Assembly (NCBI GenBank): GCA_041621405.1
Contig: JBFKAV010000064.1
Span: 1-18,850 of the forward strand
DNA length: 18,850 nt
Direction: 5' to 3'
Origin: JBFKAV01 sp041621405
GTDB taxonomy: Bacteria > Pseudomonadota > Alphaproteobacteria > Rhodobacterales > Rhodobacteraceae
Shown: in pieces, positions 6,368-13,340 of the stretch
How positions within the stretch are numbered: position 1 is the first letter of the stretch
Layout: the number at the start of each line of letters is the position of its first letter
Notes under the pieces: generated by a model
The model's input: the letters and a program-made list of their open reading frames with translations, nothing else
Told to the model about the DNA's origin: nothing
The model's database searches: none
Program-made: the position numbers and the translations under genes

Positions 6368-8179
6368 TCACTCCTCGAACCACCAGACGTCGGGCTGGAA
6401 GCCGGTCCAGTCGCCGTAAACTGGCAGGGTTTGCGGAAACTTCAACTCGCGCCGATGCGCCAGCCGCGAGACGTCGGAATACCAGATCGGGATCACGTAG
6501 CGACCCGAGGTTAGCACCCGGTCGAGCGCGCGTACCGCGGCGACGAAATCCTCGCGGCTCTCGGCGGCAAGGAGCGCGGCGATGATCGCGTCGGCGGCGG
6601 GCGAGTTCATGCCCATCAGGTTGCGCGAGCCGGGCTCGGCCACCCCGTTCGAGCCGAAGTAGAGCACCTGCTCGTTGCCGGGCGAGAGCGAGAGCCCGCG
6701 GGTGTACCAGGTCATGTCGAAATCGTAGCCGTTCGTCCTCTCCGTGTACTGGGCGCTGTCGATGGTGGTGACCTTGGGCGTGATCCCGAGCCGCGCCAGA
6801 CCCTCGACGTAGATGTCGACGATCGACTGTAGCTCCGATGAGCCTTGCTGCAGGACGATCTCGAAGCTGAAGGGCTTGCCGTCGGCGTCGGTCAGGACGC
6901 CGCCCCGGACCGCCCAGCCGGCCTCGGCCAGCAGCTCCGCCGCGCGGCGCACGCCCGCCCGGTTCGCCTCCGAGCCGTCGGAGACCGGGAACGCGTAGCC
7001 GTCGAGCGCGCCGGGCAGCAGGACCGCCTCGAACGGCGTCAGGAGATCGGCGACGCGGCCCTCGGCCGGGCCGTCGCCCATGCCGAGCTCGGAATTGCCG
7101 AAATACGAGCGGATGCGGGGCTCGGTGCCGCCGTTCAGGGTCTGGTTAATGAACTCGAAGTTGAAGGCCTGGATCATCGCCTCTCGCACGCGCCAGTCCT
7201 CGAAGATCGGCCGGCGGGTGTTCATCACCAGGCCGGTCATCCCGGAGGGCCGGCCGTGCGGGATCTCGGACTTGACGATCGCGCCCGATCGCACCGCCGG
7301 GAAGTCGTAGGCGGTGGCCCATTTCGCCGCCGAGGCCTCGCGGTAGCTGTCAACCTCGCCGGCCTTGAAGGCCTCGAACACCACGCCCGCGTCGCCGTAG
7401 TAGTCGTAGCGGATCTCGTCGAGATTGTGCTGGCCGCGGTTGAAGGGCAGGTCCGCCCCCCACCAGTCGGGGTCCTTAAGGAAGCGCACGAAGCGGCCGG
7501 GCTCGGAGCTTTCCACCACGTAGGGCCCGGAGCCCACCGGCACCTCGAGCCCGGATTCGGCGAAGTCCTTGCCCTCCCACTGCGCCTTCTTCAGCACTGG
7601 GCGGAGACCCATGATCAGCGGCAGCTCGCGGTCGACCGTGTTGAAGGCGATGCGCAGGGACCGTGGCCCGGTCTGTTCGGCCGAGGCGACCTTGGTCCAG
7701 GCGTTGAGGTAGCGCGGGTGGCCGACGGAGCCGAGCGTCTCGAAGCTCCAGAGCACGTCCTCCACGGTCACCGGGGCGCCGTCGGAGAACCGGGCCTCCT
7801 CGCGCAGGGTGAATTCCACCCAGGAGCGGTCGTCGGGGGTCTCGACCGATTCGCAGAGCAGGCAGTAGAGCGTGAAGGGCTCGTCCCAGTTCCGCCCCAT
7901 CAGGCTTTCAACAGAGTGTACACGCACGCCATAGGGCGCGCTGCCCTTCAGGATGTAGGGGTTCATCGAATCGAAGCCGCCGCCCTCGCCGAAGACGATT
8001 CGGCCGACCGCCGGCGCGTCCGGGTTCACGTAAGGCAACGACACAAAATCGGGTGGCAGCACCGGGTCGCCATACATAGCTATGCCATGCTGCGGCTCTG
8101 CGAAGGCGGGTGTGGCCAGCGCCGCCATGGCCGCGACGAGCCACGCGGACGCCACCGCCCTTATCGGTCTGACCAGCAT
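6368..8179 (-). CDS. Extracellular solute-binding protein family 5, YejA/oligopeptide type
   Basis: A 603-residue periplasmic binding protein for a peptide-type ABC transporter. The start at MLVRPIRAVASAWLVAAMAA is chosen because AGGAGG lies 10 nt upstream and a signal peptide begins there (cleavage near TPAFA-EP); an upstream ATG at 8233 in the same frame lacks this. Family 5 features include GGFDSMNPYILKG near the mature N-terminus, VEFTLREEARFSDGAPVTVE, and the C-terminal IPIWYSDVSRLAHR. The length and the YxYFGDxxVxxEAFKxGE-like region (DYYGDAGVVFEAFKAGEVD) are typical of the YejA/microcin-C-type branch. No permease or ATPase gene is adjacent; an entericidin-like gene and icd follow. The ligand is not determined; a short peptide is the likeliest. 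Confidence 0.92.
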   Translation of the reverse strand: MLVRPIRAVASAWLVAAMAALATPAFAEPQHGIAMYGDPVLPPDFVSLPYVNPDAPAVGRIVFGEGGGFDSMNPYILKGSAPYGVRVHSVESLMGRNWDEPFTLYCLLCESVETPDDRSWVEFTLREEARFSDGAPVTVEDVLWSFETLGSVGHPRYLNAWTKVASAEQTGPRSLRIAFNTVDRELPLIMGLRPVLKKAQWEGKDFAESGLEVPVGSGPYVVESSEPGRFVRFLKDPDWWGADLPFNRGQHNLDEIRYDYYGDAGVVFEAFKAGEVDSYREASAAKWATAYDFPAVRSGAIVKSEIPHGRPSGMTGLVMNTRRPIFEDWRVREAMIQAFNFEFINQTLNGGTEPRIRSYFGNSELGMGDGPAEGRVADLLTPFEAVLLPGALDGYAFPVSDGSEANRAGVRRAAELLAEAGWAVRGGVLTDADGKPFSFEIVLQQGSSELQSIVDIYVEGLARLGITPKVTTIDSAQYTERTNGYDFDMTWYTRGLSLSPGNEQVLYFGSNGVAEPGSRNLMGMNSPAADAIIAALLAAESREDFVAAVRALDRVLTSGRYVIPIWYSDVSRLAHRRELKFPQTLPVYGDWTGFQPDVWWFEE

Positions 8180-8217
8180 CTCGGATTTGCCTCCTGCCCG
8201 GTTGCGCCTTGCCCGAG

Positions 8218-8246
8218 AGGCTATCCGCGACACTTAGCCTTTTCAA
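8218..8246 (-). promoter_or_regulatory. Predicted promoter of the solute-binding protein gene
   Basis: On the minus strand TTGAAA (8246-8241) and TAGCCT (8223-8218) are 17 nt apart. Initiation near 8211 would give a leader of about 32 nt carrying the AGGAGG site. The element lies back to back with the plus-strand promoter at 8256-8284, so the two could share regulation. Confidence 0.42.
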
Positions 8247-8255
8247 ACTTTTAGC

Positions 8256-8284
8256 TTGGACCTCGGCGGAGGACGGCGTATAAG
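8256..8284 (+). promoter_or_regulatory. Strong predicted promoter driving a candidate small RNA
   Basis: TTGGAC (8256-8261) and TATAAG (8279-8284) are separated by exactly 17 nt, with five of six matches to each consensus hexamer. This is the best promoter-like sequence I found in the window. The -35 region reads CTTGGAC, so recognition by an RpoH-type sigma factor is also conceivable. Initiation is expected near 8290-8292. Confidence 0.7.
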
Positions 8285-8290
8285 TAGAGC

Positions 8291-8366
8291 ACTGCTCGAT
8301 AGGTTTCTTGCCTGTATGAAACCTGCCTCAATAACTCAACGCCCGCCTTGTGCGGGCGTTTTTTTT
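8291..8366 (+). ncRNA. Candidate small RNA of about 76 nt with two stem-loops
   Basis: The stretch lies between a strong promoter-like sequence and a strong intrinsic terminator, and contains no credible ORF. The predicted transcript begins near A8291. It forms a first hairpin AGGTTTC (8301-8307) with GAAACCT (8318-8324) around the loop TTGCCTGTAT. A single-stranded linker GCCTCAATAACTC follows, and the terminator hairpin ends it. The gene upstream runs the other way, so the terminator does not belong to any protein gene there. I considered a leader attenuator for bdhA, but found no alternative antiterminator pairing within the transcript. Size and shape resemble conserved Rhodobacteraceae trans-acting sRNAs such as StsR; identity to any of them is not established. 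Confidence 0.65.
8338..8366 (+). terminator. Strong rho-independent terminator
   Basis: AACGCCCGC (8338-8346) and GCGGGCGTT (8352-8360) form a perfect 9-bp stem around CTTGT, running into eight consecutive T residues (8359-8366). It is the best intrinsic terminator in the window and defines the 3' end of the candidate sRNA. Confidence 0.93.
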
Positions 8367-8446
8367 GGCCGTCCGGCTCGCGGCCTCGTGCATTTCGCAA
8401 TTGCAGCATCTAGCGTGACGCGGCGACGCAAACTCAAGGAGCCGCC

Positions 8447-9220
8447 ATGTCTCTCTCGGGCAAGACCGCCATCGTCACCGGATCGAACTCCGGGATCGGC
8501 CTCGGCATCGCCGAGGAACTTGCCCGCGCCGGCGCCAAAGTGGTGCTGAACTCCTTCACCGATTCGCCCGAGGATCACGCGCTGGCCGAGCGAATCGGCA
8601 CCGCGCACGGCGTCGAGGCGCGCTACGTCCGGGCCGACATGTCGAAGGGCGCCGATTGCCGCCGGCTGGTCGAAGAGGCGGGCGGCTGCGACATCCTCGT
8701 CAACAACGCCGGGATCCAGCATGTCGCCCCGATCGAGGAGTTCCCGGTCGAGAAGTGGGAGGCAATCGTGGCGATCAACCTCTCCTCGGCCTTCCACACA
8801 ACCGCCGCCGCCCTGCCCGGGATGCGCGCCAGGGGCTGGGGCAGGGTGGTCAACATCGCCTCGGCGCACGGGCTGACCGCCTCGCCCTACAAGTCGGCCT
8901 ACATCGCGGCCAAGCACGGGATCGTGGGTTTGACCAAGACGGTGGCGCTGGAGGCCGCGGGGCAGGGGATCACGGCGAACGCGATCTGCCCGGGCTACGT
9001 GCTGACCCCCCTGGTCGAGGCGCAGATCCCCGACCAGATGAAGGCACACGGGATGGACCGAGAGACGGTGATCCGCGAGGTCATGCTGTCGCGCCAGCCC
9101 TCGAAGCAGTTCGCCACAACCGGCCAGATCGGCGGCACCGTGGTGTTCCTCTGCTCGGAGGCCGCCGAGCAGATCACCGGCACCACGATCAGCGTCGACG
9201 GCGGCTGGACGGCGCTCTGA
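8447..9220 (+). CDS. bdhA: D-3-hydroxybutyrate dehydrogenase (SDR family)
   Basis: A 257-residue cytoplasmic short-chain dehydrogenase interconverting D-3-hydroxybutyrate and acetoacetate with NAD(H). It acts at the entry to degradation of polyhydroxybutyrate-derived monomers. The NAD-binding motif TGSNSGIG is at 11-18 and NNAG at 86-89. The catalytic residues are S139, Y152 and K156 (SAYIAAKHG). Residues Q91, H141 and K149 match, at a constant offset, the substrate-carboxylate-binding Gln, His and Lys known from the Pseudomonas fragi enzyme, which supports this substrate over a generic SDR. The C-terminus TISVDGGWTAL is typical. AAGGAG lies 7 nt before the ATG. It stands alone between the sRNA terminator and a convergent membrane peptide gene. 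Confidence 0.95.
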   Translation: MSLSGKTAIVTGSNSGIGLGIAEELARAGAKVVLNSFTDSPEDHALAERIGTAHGVEARYVRADMSKGADCRRLVEEAGGCDILVNNAGIQHVAPIEEFPVEKWEAIVAINLSSAFHTTAAALPGMRARGWGRVVNIASAHGLTASPYKSAYIAAKHGIVGLTKTVALEAAGQGITANAICPGYVLTPLVEAQIPDQMKAHGMDRETVIREVMLSRQPSKQFATTGQIGGTVVFLCSEAAEQITGTTISVDGGWTAL

Positions 9221-9276
9221 AACGTCCTCCCACCGCGTGGCTGCATCGCAGGCAGGATCGACCGGCCCAAATGCAA

Positions 9277-9302
9277 ACCGCGGCGCCGACTGGCACCGCG
9301 GT
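9277..9302 (+). terminator. Weak terminator-like hairpin after bdhA
   Basis: ACCGCGG (9277-9283) and CCGCGGT (9296-9302) pair, with an inner GCC/GGC. There is no T tract. Its position, 56 nt after the bdhA stop and before the convergent peptide gene, suggests 3'-end formation. Confidence 0.3.
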
Positions 9303-9339
9303 CAGTAGCACTCGATCTTGTCGGACCCCCTCGTCGCTG

Positions 9340-9372
9340 TGACGGGGCGTCCTCGTTCTCTGCGCCCCGTCA
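9340..9372 (-). terminator. Inverted repeat overlapping the stop codon of the small membrane peptide gene
   Basis: TGACGGGGCG (9340-9349) and CGCCCCGTCA (9363-9372) are exact complements of 10 bp with a 13-base loop. On the minus strand the first three bases of the stem are the TGA stop of the 62-residue gene, so the hairpin would form at the very end of its mRNA. No T tract follows. Confidence 0.42.
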
Positions 9373-9558
9373 GTCGCCGTTCGACATGGCGAGGGCGAAC
9401 ATCACGAGCGCGACGATCGGAACGATGATGCCGGCGTTCGAGCCCGCCGCAGTCTCTTCCTCGATGACCGCCGGCTCCATGACCGGCTCGGCCATGCCGC
9501 CAGCGAAAGACGGAGTGGCGACCAGCAGAGCCATCGCCGTGGCTTTCAGGATGTTCAT
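9370..9558 (-). CDS. Small membrane peptide with signal sequence, conserved type in Rhodobacterales
   Basis: A 62-residue product. It has an N-terminal signal peptide (MNILKATAMALLVATPSFAG, with likely cleavage after SFA), a short acidic linker (GGMAEPVMEPAVIEEET) and a C-terminal hydrophobic segment, about residues 43-59 (GIIVPIVALVMFALAM), ending in NGD. Peptides of this layout, with the GGMAEPVMEP motif, recur in Rhodobacterales and are often mislabelled 'ferrochelatase' because they sit near hemH; that is from memory. There is no ferrochelatase sequence here and no hemH in the window. The start follows GGGGAACCGAA. A function cannot be assigned; it is probably a single-pass inner-membrane peptide with an acidic periplasmic end. 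Confidence 0.8.
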   Translation of the reverse strand: MNILKATAMALLVATPSFAGGMAEPVMEPAVIEEETAAGSNAGIIVPIVALVMFALAMSNGD

Positions 9559-9942
9559 TTCGGTTCCCCAGCAACTCGGCGCGCCTTAGTAGCGCGGATC
9601 AGAGGACTTATCCCTTCTCCGCGAAGAATCGCAAGCGGCAGCACCGGCGGGGGTATGACCAATGGCACTTATCGCACTGCCACTGTGGCTTCCGGCACAC
9701 AGCGAGGTTCGCGGGCGGCCGTTGTCCCGGTCTCCGGCCCGGCTCGGGCGGCTGGAACTCGGCCGAGAACCGCCTCGACCCGCGAATCGCCTCCGAGGAG
9801 CATCGCGAGGGCGAACGACGGCAGCTTCATGACGGCACAGCGTGGCCCCGGGCAAAGGGGGGCTCACGACCGGCAGCGCCGGCGCAATCCTCATGAGCAT
9901 CCCGATCTCACCGTCCAGCAAGAGAGGGTGCAAGAGAAGCCA
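9559..9942. other. Long intergenic stretch without a convincing gene
   Basis: Both strands were read. A minus-strand frame from 9957 to 9586 is open for 123 codons, but its product is Arg/Ser-rich and out-of-frame in character, and it starts inside the terminator of the preceding gene. A second minus-strand frame starting at 9830 (MKLPSFALAMLLGG) stops after 53 codons. Neither has a good Shine-Dalgarno sequence. The only supported elements are a promoter-like pair for the 62-residue gene and the terminator at the far end. It could be a decayed gene. Confidence 0.5.
9607..9634 (-). promoter_or_regulatory. Predicted promoter of the small membrane peptide gene
   Basis: On the minus strand TTGCGA (9634-9629) and GATAAG (9612-9607) are separated by 16 nt, with four of six matches each. 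Initiation near 9600 would give a leader of about 40 nt. This is pattern evidence only. Confidence 0.35.
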
Positions 9943-9963
9943 GAAAATCGGCACCATGCCGAC
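9943..9963 (-). terminator. Intrinsic terminator after the DUF502 gene
   Basis: On the minus strand TCGGCA (9962-9957) and TGCCGA (9953-9948) pair around TGG and are followed at once by TTTTCTGG. It begins about 10 nt after the DUF502 stop codon. The stem is short, but the T run is in the right place. Confidence 0.55.
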
Positions 9964-9972
9964 ACCGCAAAA

Positions 9973-10692
9973 TCAGCCGGCGAGGGGTCTCCTCGCAAGC
10001 GTCTCCGCCGCCGCCTTGGCCTCCTTGGCCGAGGGGTAGACCAGGCCGGCCGAGATGATCAGCTTCGCCGCGTCCTCCACCGTCATCTCGAGCTCGATCA
10101 CCTCCGACTTGGGCAGGAACAGCAGGAAGCCCGAGGTCGGGTTGGGCGTGGTGGGCAGGAACACGCTCAGGATCGGCTCGCCCGCGGGTGCGCGCGCGGC
10201 GATCTCGCCTTTCGCGGTGGTCGAGACGAACCCGATCGCCCAGATTCCCTTGCGCGGGTATTCCAGCAGGCAGGCCTTGTTGAACGAGGTCTCCGACTGC
10301 GCGAAGACCGTCTCGGCGATCTGCTTCAACCCGCTGTAGACCGACCGGACCACCGGCATCCGGGCCACCAGCCGCTCGCCCCAGTGCAGCAGCGACCGCC
10401 CGATCAGGCCCTTGGCGATCCAGCCCGTCAGCACCGTGAAGACGAGGAAGATCACCACGCCCACGCCGCGCAGGTCGATGCCGATGTACTGGTCGAGCCG
10501 GAACTGGTGCGGAATCAGCGGCAGGACCCAGCCGTCGATCCACCCGGTGACGGTCCAGATCAGCCAGAGCGTCAGCCCGATCGGCAGCACCACGACCAGC
10601 CCGGTCAGGAAATTGCCCCTGAGCCGGGCCAGGAACCCGGGCCTGCGCCGCTCGTGGTGATGCGGTTCCTCGCCTGGGGGATGCTTGTCCAT
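9973..10692 (-). CDS. DUF502 family inner-membrane protein
   Basis: A 239-residue protein. After a polar His/Arg-rich N-terminus (PHHHERRRPGF) there are two membrane segments, about residues 29-49 (FLTGLVVVLPIGLTLWLIWT) and 73-93 (LRGVGVVIFLVFTVLTGWIA). A soluble part with the family segments ARMPVVRSVYSGLKQ, PRKGIWAIGFVS and FLPTTPNPTSGFLLFLPKSE follows. The length and these motifs are typical of DUF502. The family has no settled bacterial function; plant members are the LCV/COV membrane proteins. The ATG follows GAAGG at 8 nt. It lies downstream of psuG on the same strand but has its own promoter-like sequence and terminator, so it is probably monocistronic. Confidence 0.93.
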   Translation of the reverse strand: MDKHPPGEEPHHHERRRPGFLARLRGNFLTGLVVVLPIGLTLWLIWTVTGWIDGWVLPLIPHQFRLDQYIGIDLRGVGVVIFLVFTVLTGWIAKGLIGRSLLHWGERLVARMPVVRSVYSGLKQIAETVFAQSETSFNKACLLEYPRKGIWAIGFVSTTAKGEIAARAPAGEPILSVFLPTTPNPTSGFLLFLPKSEVIELEMTVEDAAKLIISAGLVYPSAKEAKAAAETLARRPLAG

Positions 10693-10719
10693 CTGGGTGC
10701 CTTCGCCTGCCGCCCCGCC

Positions 10720-10748
10720 AATCTAGGTGCGCCCGGCCTGCCTTACAA
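10720..10748 (-). promoter_or_regulatory. Predicted promoter of the DUF502 gene
   Basis: On the minus strand TTGTAA (10748-10743) and TAGATT (10725-10720) are 17 nt apart, four of six matches each. Initiation near 10713 leaves about 20 nt before the ATG. It lies in the 76-nt gap behind psuG. Confidence 0.42.
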
Positions 10749-10768
10749 TCGGCCTCGGGCGCGCGACG

Positions 10769-11686
10769 CTAGACCCGCAGGCGGGCGATCTCGGCGGCGA
10801 TCGCGGCGGCGAGCCGGGCGTTGTTCAGAACCAGCGCGATATTGGCCTCGACGCTGCGCCCGCTGGTCAGCTCGGCGAGCCGCGCCAGCAGGAACGGCGT
10901 CACTTTCTTGCCGGTCACCCCCGCCGCCTCGGCCTCGCGCTGCGCCTCGGCGATCAGCGGCGCAAGTTCCGCGCGCGGGATCTCCGCTGCCGCGGGGACC
11001 GGGTTCGCCACCAGCTGCCCGCCCGGCAGGCCGAGGCTTGCGCGCATCATGTGCGCCCGGGCGATCTCGCTCGCGCTGTCGGCCCGGAGCGGCGCGGCAA
11101 GCCCGGAATCGCGCGACCAGAACGCCGGGAATGCATCCTGGCCATAGGCGAAGACCGGCACCCCGAGGGTCTCCAGCACCTCCAGCGTCTTCGGCAGGTC
11201 GAGGATCGCCTTGGCGCCGGCGGCCACCACCGTCACCGCGGTCTCGGCAAGCTCGCGCAGGTCGGCCGAGACGTCGAAGCTCGTCTCCGCGCCCCCGTGC
11301 ACGCCGCCGATGCCGCCGGTGGCGAAGACCTCGATCCCGGCGAGCCGGGCGGCGATCATCGTCGCCGCCACCGTCGTCGCCCCGGTCCGCCCCGAGGCGA
11401 GGCAGGGCGCCAGGTCGGCGCGCGACAGCTTGGCGACGCCCTCGCCCCCGGCCAGGGCCTCGATCTCGGCGTCTGATAGGCCGACCCGGATCGCGCCGCC
11501 GATCACCGCGATAGTGGCCGGCACCGCGCCCGCCGCGCGGACCTCGTCCTCGAGCCGCCGGGCCAGCTCCAGGTTCCGCGGGAAGGGCAGCCCGTGGCTG
11601 ATGATCGTCGATTCCAGCGCCACGACGGGCGCAGCCTCGGCGCGGGCGCGCGCCACCTCGGGCGAGACGGCGAGGGGGGCCGTCAC
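10769..11686 (-). CDS. psuG: Pseudouridine-5'-phosphate glycosidase
   Basis: A 305-residue enzyme that reversibly splits the C-glycosidic bond of pseudouridine 5'-phosphate to uracil and ribose 5-phosphate, the second step of pseudouridine breakdown. The start is a GTG whose bases overlap the TGA of psuK (GTGA); a much longer upstream frame exists but would run through psuK. The catalytic residues known from E. coli PsuG can be placed: Glu in VALESTIISHGLP (E25), Lys in GVAKLSRADL (K86), and the Schiff-base Lys in AAGAKAILDLPKT (K159). A metal-binding Asp is probably D138 in TSFDVSADL. GGIGGVHGGAE and GKKVTPFLL are also family signatures. The length is close to the usual 310. Translation is probably coupled to psuK. 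Confidence 0.96.
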   Translation of the reverse strand: MTAPLAVSPEVARARAEAAPVVALESTIISHGLPFPRNLELARRLEDEVRAAGAVPATIAVIGGAIRVGLSDAEIEALAGGEGVAKLSRADLAPCLASGRTGATTVAATMIAARLAGIEVFATGGIGGVHGGAETSFDVSADLRELAETAVTVVAAGAKAILDLPKTLEVLETLGVPVFAYGQDAFPAFWSRDSGLAAPLRADSASEIARAHMMRASLGLPGGQLVANPVPAAAEIPRAELAPLIAEAQREAEAAGVTGKKVTPFLLARLAELTSGRSVEANIALVLNNARLAAAIAAEIARLRV

Positions 11687-12573
11687 ACCGCGCCCTCCGC
11701 CACGTGCTCGGTCGCCGCCCGGAGCGCCGATATGAGCGCCAGCCGGCCCGCTTCGCCGCGCCGCTCCGCGGCGATGTGCCCGGCCACGACGGCGTCGCCC
11801 GCGCCGGTGACCCGCGCCGCCGCCACCGCGGCCGGCGTCTCGGCGCTCACGCCGTCCGCGTCCGCCAGGGCGGCCATGCCCCCGCCATCTGTCACCAGTG
11901 CCCGAAGCGCGCCCCGGGCGCGAAGCGCCTCGGCCGCCGCCGGCGCGTCCTCGAGGCGCGCACCCAGAAGCGCCTCCGCCTCGGCGCGGTTGAGGGAGAG
12001 GGTGGCACGCGGGTGGCCGAGGAACGGCCGGAGCCGCGCGGCCTTGGCCGGCGAGACGGCGGCCAGGCGCAGGTCGGCCGCGCCGAAGACGGGCGAGGCG
12101 GCGATGCGCGCCATGACGTCTTCCGAGAGGTTGCCGTCGAGCACGATCGTCCCCGGCCAGGGGGCCGCCGCGGAGCCGAGGCGCCCATCCTCGAGCGGCC
12201 GCAGGATCCTTGCCCCGGCGGCCTCCAGCGTGCGCGCATCGGCGACGGCAACGATCATCCCCCTCGGGTCCTCCACGGCGAGGTAACGGTCGGTCGCCCC
12301 CGTCTCCGGGCGATGGACTTGGTCGGTCGCGATTCCGAGGCACCCGCAGTCCTCGATCAGCGCCTGACCCTCGGCGTCGCGCCCGACAGCAGCGAGGAGG
12401 GCAGGGGTCAGGCCATAGCGGCAGAGCGCCGTCGCGACGTTCAGCGCCACGCCGCCCGGCCGGCGGTCGATCCGCCCCGGCACGTCGTCGCCCGGGCCGA
12501 GCGGCACCGGGCTTCGGCCGATGATGTCCCAGTGCGCCGCGCCGATGCAGATCATGTCGGGTGCCGTCGCCAT
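11683..12573 (-). CDS. psuK: Pseudouridine kinase (PfkB/ribokinase family)
   Basis: A 296-residue PfkB-family sugar kinase. The N-terminal glycine motif PGGVALNVA is at about 39-47 and the C-terminal ATP-site motif VTGAGDAVVAGHIA, with the catalytic Asp of GAGD, is at 257-260. PfkB kinases are hard to assign by sequence alone; the pseudouridine substrate is inferred from the 4-bp overlap with psuG, since PsuK phosphorylates pseudouridine and PsuG then cleaves it. The ATG at 12573 gives a complete N-terminus (MATAPDMICIGAAHWD), although its Shine-Dalgarno is weak; an internal Met six residues later is an alternative. No pseudouridine transporter gene is adjacent. The gene is divergent from the DUF2461 gene across 95 nt. 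Confidence 0.92.
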   Translation of the reverse strand: MATAPDMICIGAAHWDIIGRSPVPLGPGDDVPGRIDRRPGGVALNVATALCRYGLTPALLAAVGRDAEGQALIEDCGCLGIATDQVHRPETGATDRYLAVEDPRGMIVAVADARTLEAAGARILRPLEDGRLGSAAAPWPGTIVLDGNLSEDVMARIAASPVFGAADLRLAAVSPAKAARLRPFLGHPRATLSLNRAEAEALLGARLEDAPAAAEALRARGALRALVTDGGGMAALADADGVSAETPAAVAAARVTGAGDAVVAGHIAAERRGEAGRLALISALRAATEHVAEGAV

Positions 12574-12668
12574 GCCGCTTCATCGCCCGTGCGCCGGAGC
12601 GGCGCAAGCACTGTGCGAACCGGCCCCGCGCAGTTAGACTGCCCCGACTTGCAGCAAGGAGGCCCGAG

Positions 12669-13340
12669 ATGAGCTTCGCCGGCATCCCGCCCGAGACGCC
12701 CCGGTTCCTGGCCGAGCTTTCGGCCAACAACCGCAAGGACTGGTTCGAGGCCAACCGCGCCCGCTATGAGGCGCATTGGCGCGACGTCGGGCTGTCGCTG
12801 ATCGAGGCGCTGCAGCCCTTCTGCGCGAACGCCCGGCCCCGCCTCGAGGCGATGCCGAAGATCAACGGCGCGCTCCGGCGCATCAATCGCGACGTCAGGT
12901 TCTCGAAGGACAAGTCGCCCTACGCGCCGATGATGCACATCGTGCTCTCGCCGGTGGGCGCGCCCGACCGGCACACCGGCTTCCACCTCGTGCTGCACCC
13001 CGAGCGTGTCGGCTTCGGCGCCGGGCAGTACGGGTTGTCGCCGAAGGCGCTGGCCAGCTTCCGTGAGCGGGTGACCGACCCGGCCGACCGCGCCCGGCTC
13101 CTCGGCGCCGTCGAAACCGCGAAGGCGGTTGGATCGGACTGGGACGAGCCCGACCTCAAGCGGCTGCCGAAAGGCTTCGAGGCCGCGCCCGACTGGGAGC
13201 ACCTCCTGCGCCGCAAGTCGGTGATCCTGCGCGGCGAGACCCGTGGCCTGCCGGACTGGCTCTCAACCCCGCGCAGCCTGGCCGAGATCGAGCGCCTCAG
13301 CTCCGCGCACCTGCCGCTTCTGGGCTGGCTTCTCGGCTGA
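12669..13340 (+). CDS. DUF2461 / TIGR02453 family protein
   Basis: A 223-residue protein. Family motifs are ETPRFLAELSANNRKDWFEA near the N-terminus, RINRDVRFSKDKSPYAPMMH in the middle, and LPKGFEAAPDWEHLLRRKS toward the end. The start at MSFAGIPPE is chosen because AAGGAGG lies 7 nt upstream; an in-frame ATG at 12561 would add 36 residues without similarity. The family is widespread and its biochemical function is not established. Its last 44 bases overlap the 3' end of the convergent TetR gene. Confidence 0.93.
   Translation: MSFAGIPPETPRFLAELSANNRKDWFEANRARYEAHWRDVGLSLIEALQPFCANARPRLEAMPKINGALRRINRDVRFSKDKSPYAPMMHIVLSPVGAPDRHTGFHLVLHPERVGFGAGQYGLSPKALASFRERVTDPADRARLLGAVETAKAVGSDWDEPDLKRLPKGFEAAPDWEHLLRRKSVILRGETRGLPDWLSTPRSLAEIERLSSAHLPLLGWLLG

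Noticed and set aside
4801..6585. Plus-strand open frame of 594 codons opposite icd
   Set aside because: Shadow of icd; it crosses the icd terminator and the lipoprotein gene and has no family features.
8367..8446. Attenuator control of bdhA by the terminator at 8338-8366
   Set aside because: No sequence in the predicted transcript can pair with the terminator arms to form an antiterminator, and the bdhA leader after the terminator is long enough to hold its own promoter. Not excluded, but a stand-alone sRNA fits better.
9586..9957. Possible minus-strand gene of 123 codons between DUF502 and the small membrane peptide gene
   Set aside because: It begins within the DUF502 terminator, lacks a good Shine-Dalgarno sequence and shows an Arg/Ser-rich product typical of out-of-frame translation.
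9655..11514. Plus-strand open frame of 619 codons opposite DUF502 and psuG
   Set aside because: Antisense to two well-supported genes and very rich in Arg/Pro/Ser.
10769..12754. Extended psuG of 661 residues
   Set aside because: The extra N-terminal part is a frame-shadow of psuK. The GTG start overlapping the psuK stop gives the normal PsuG length and N-terminus.
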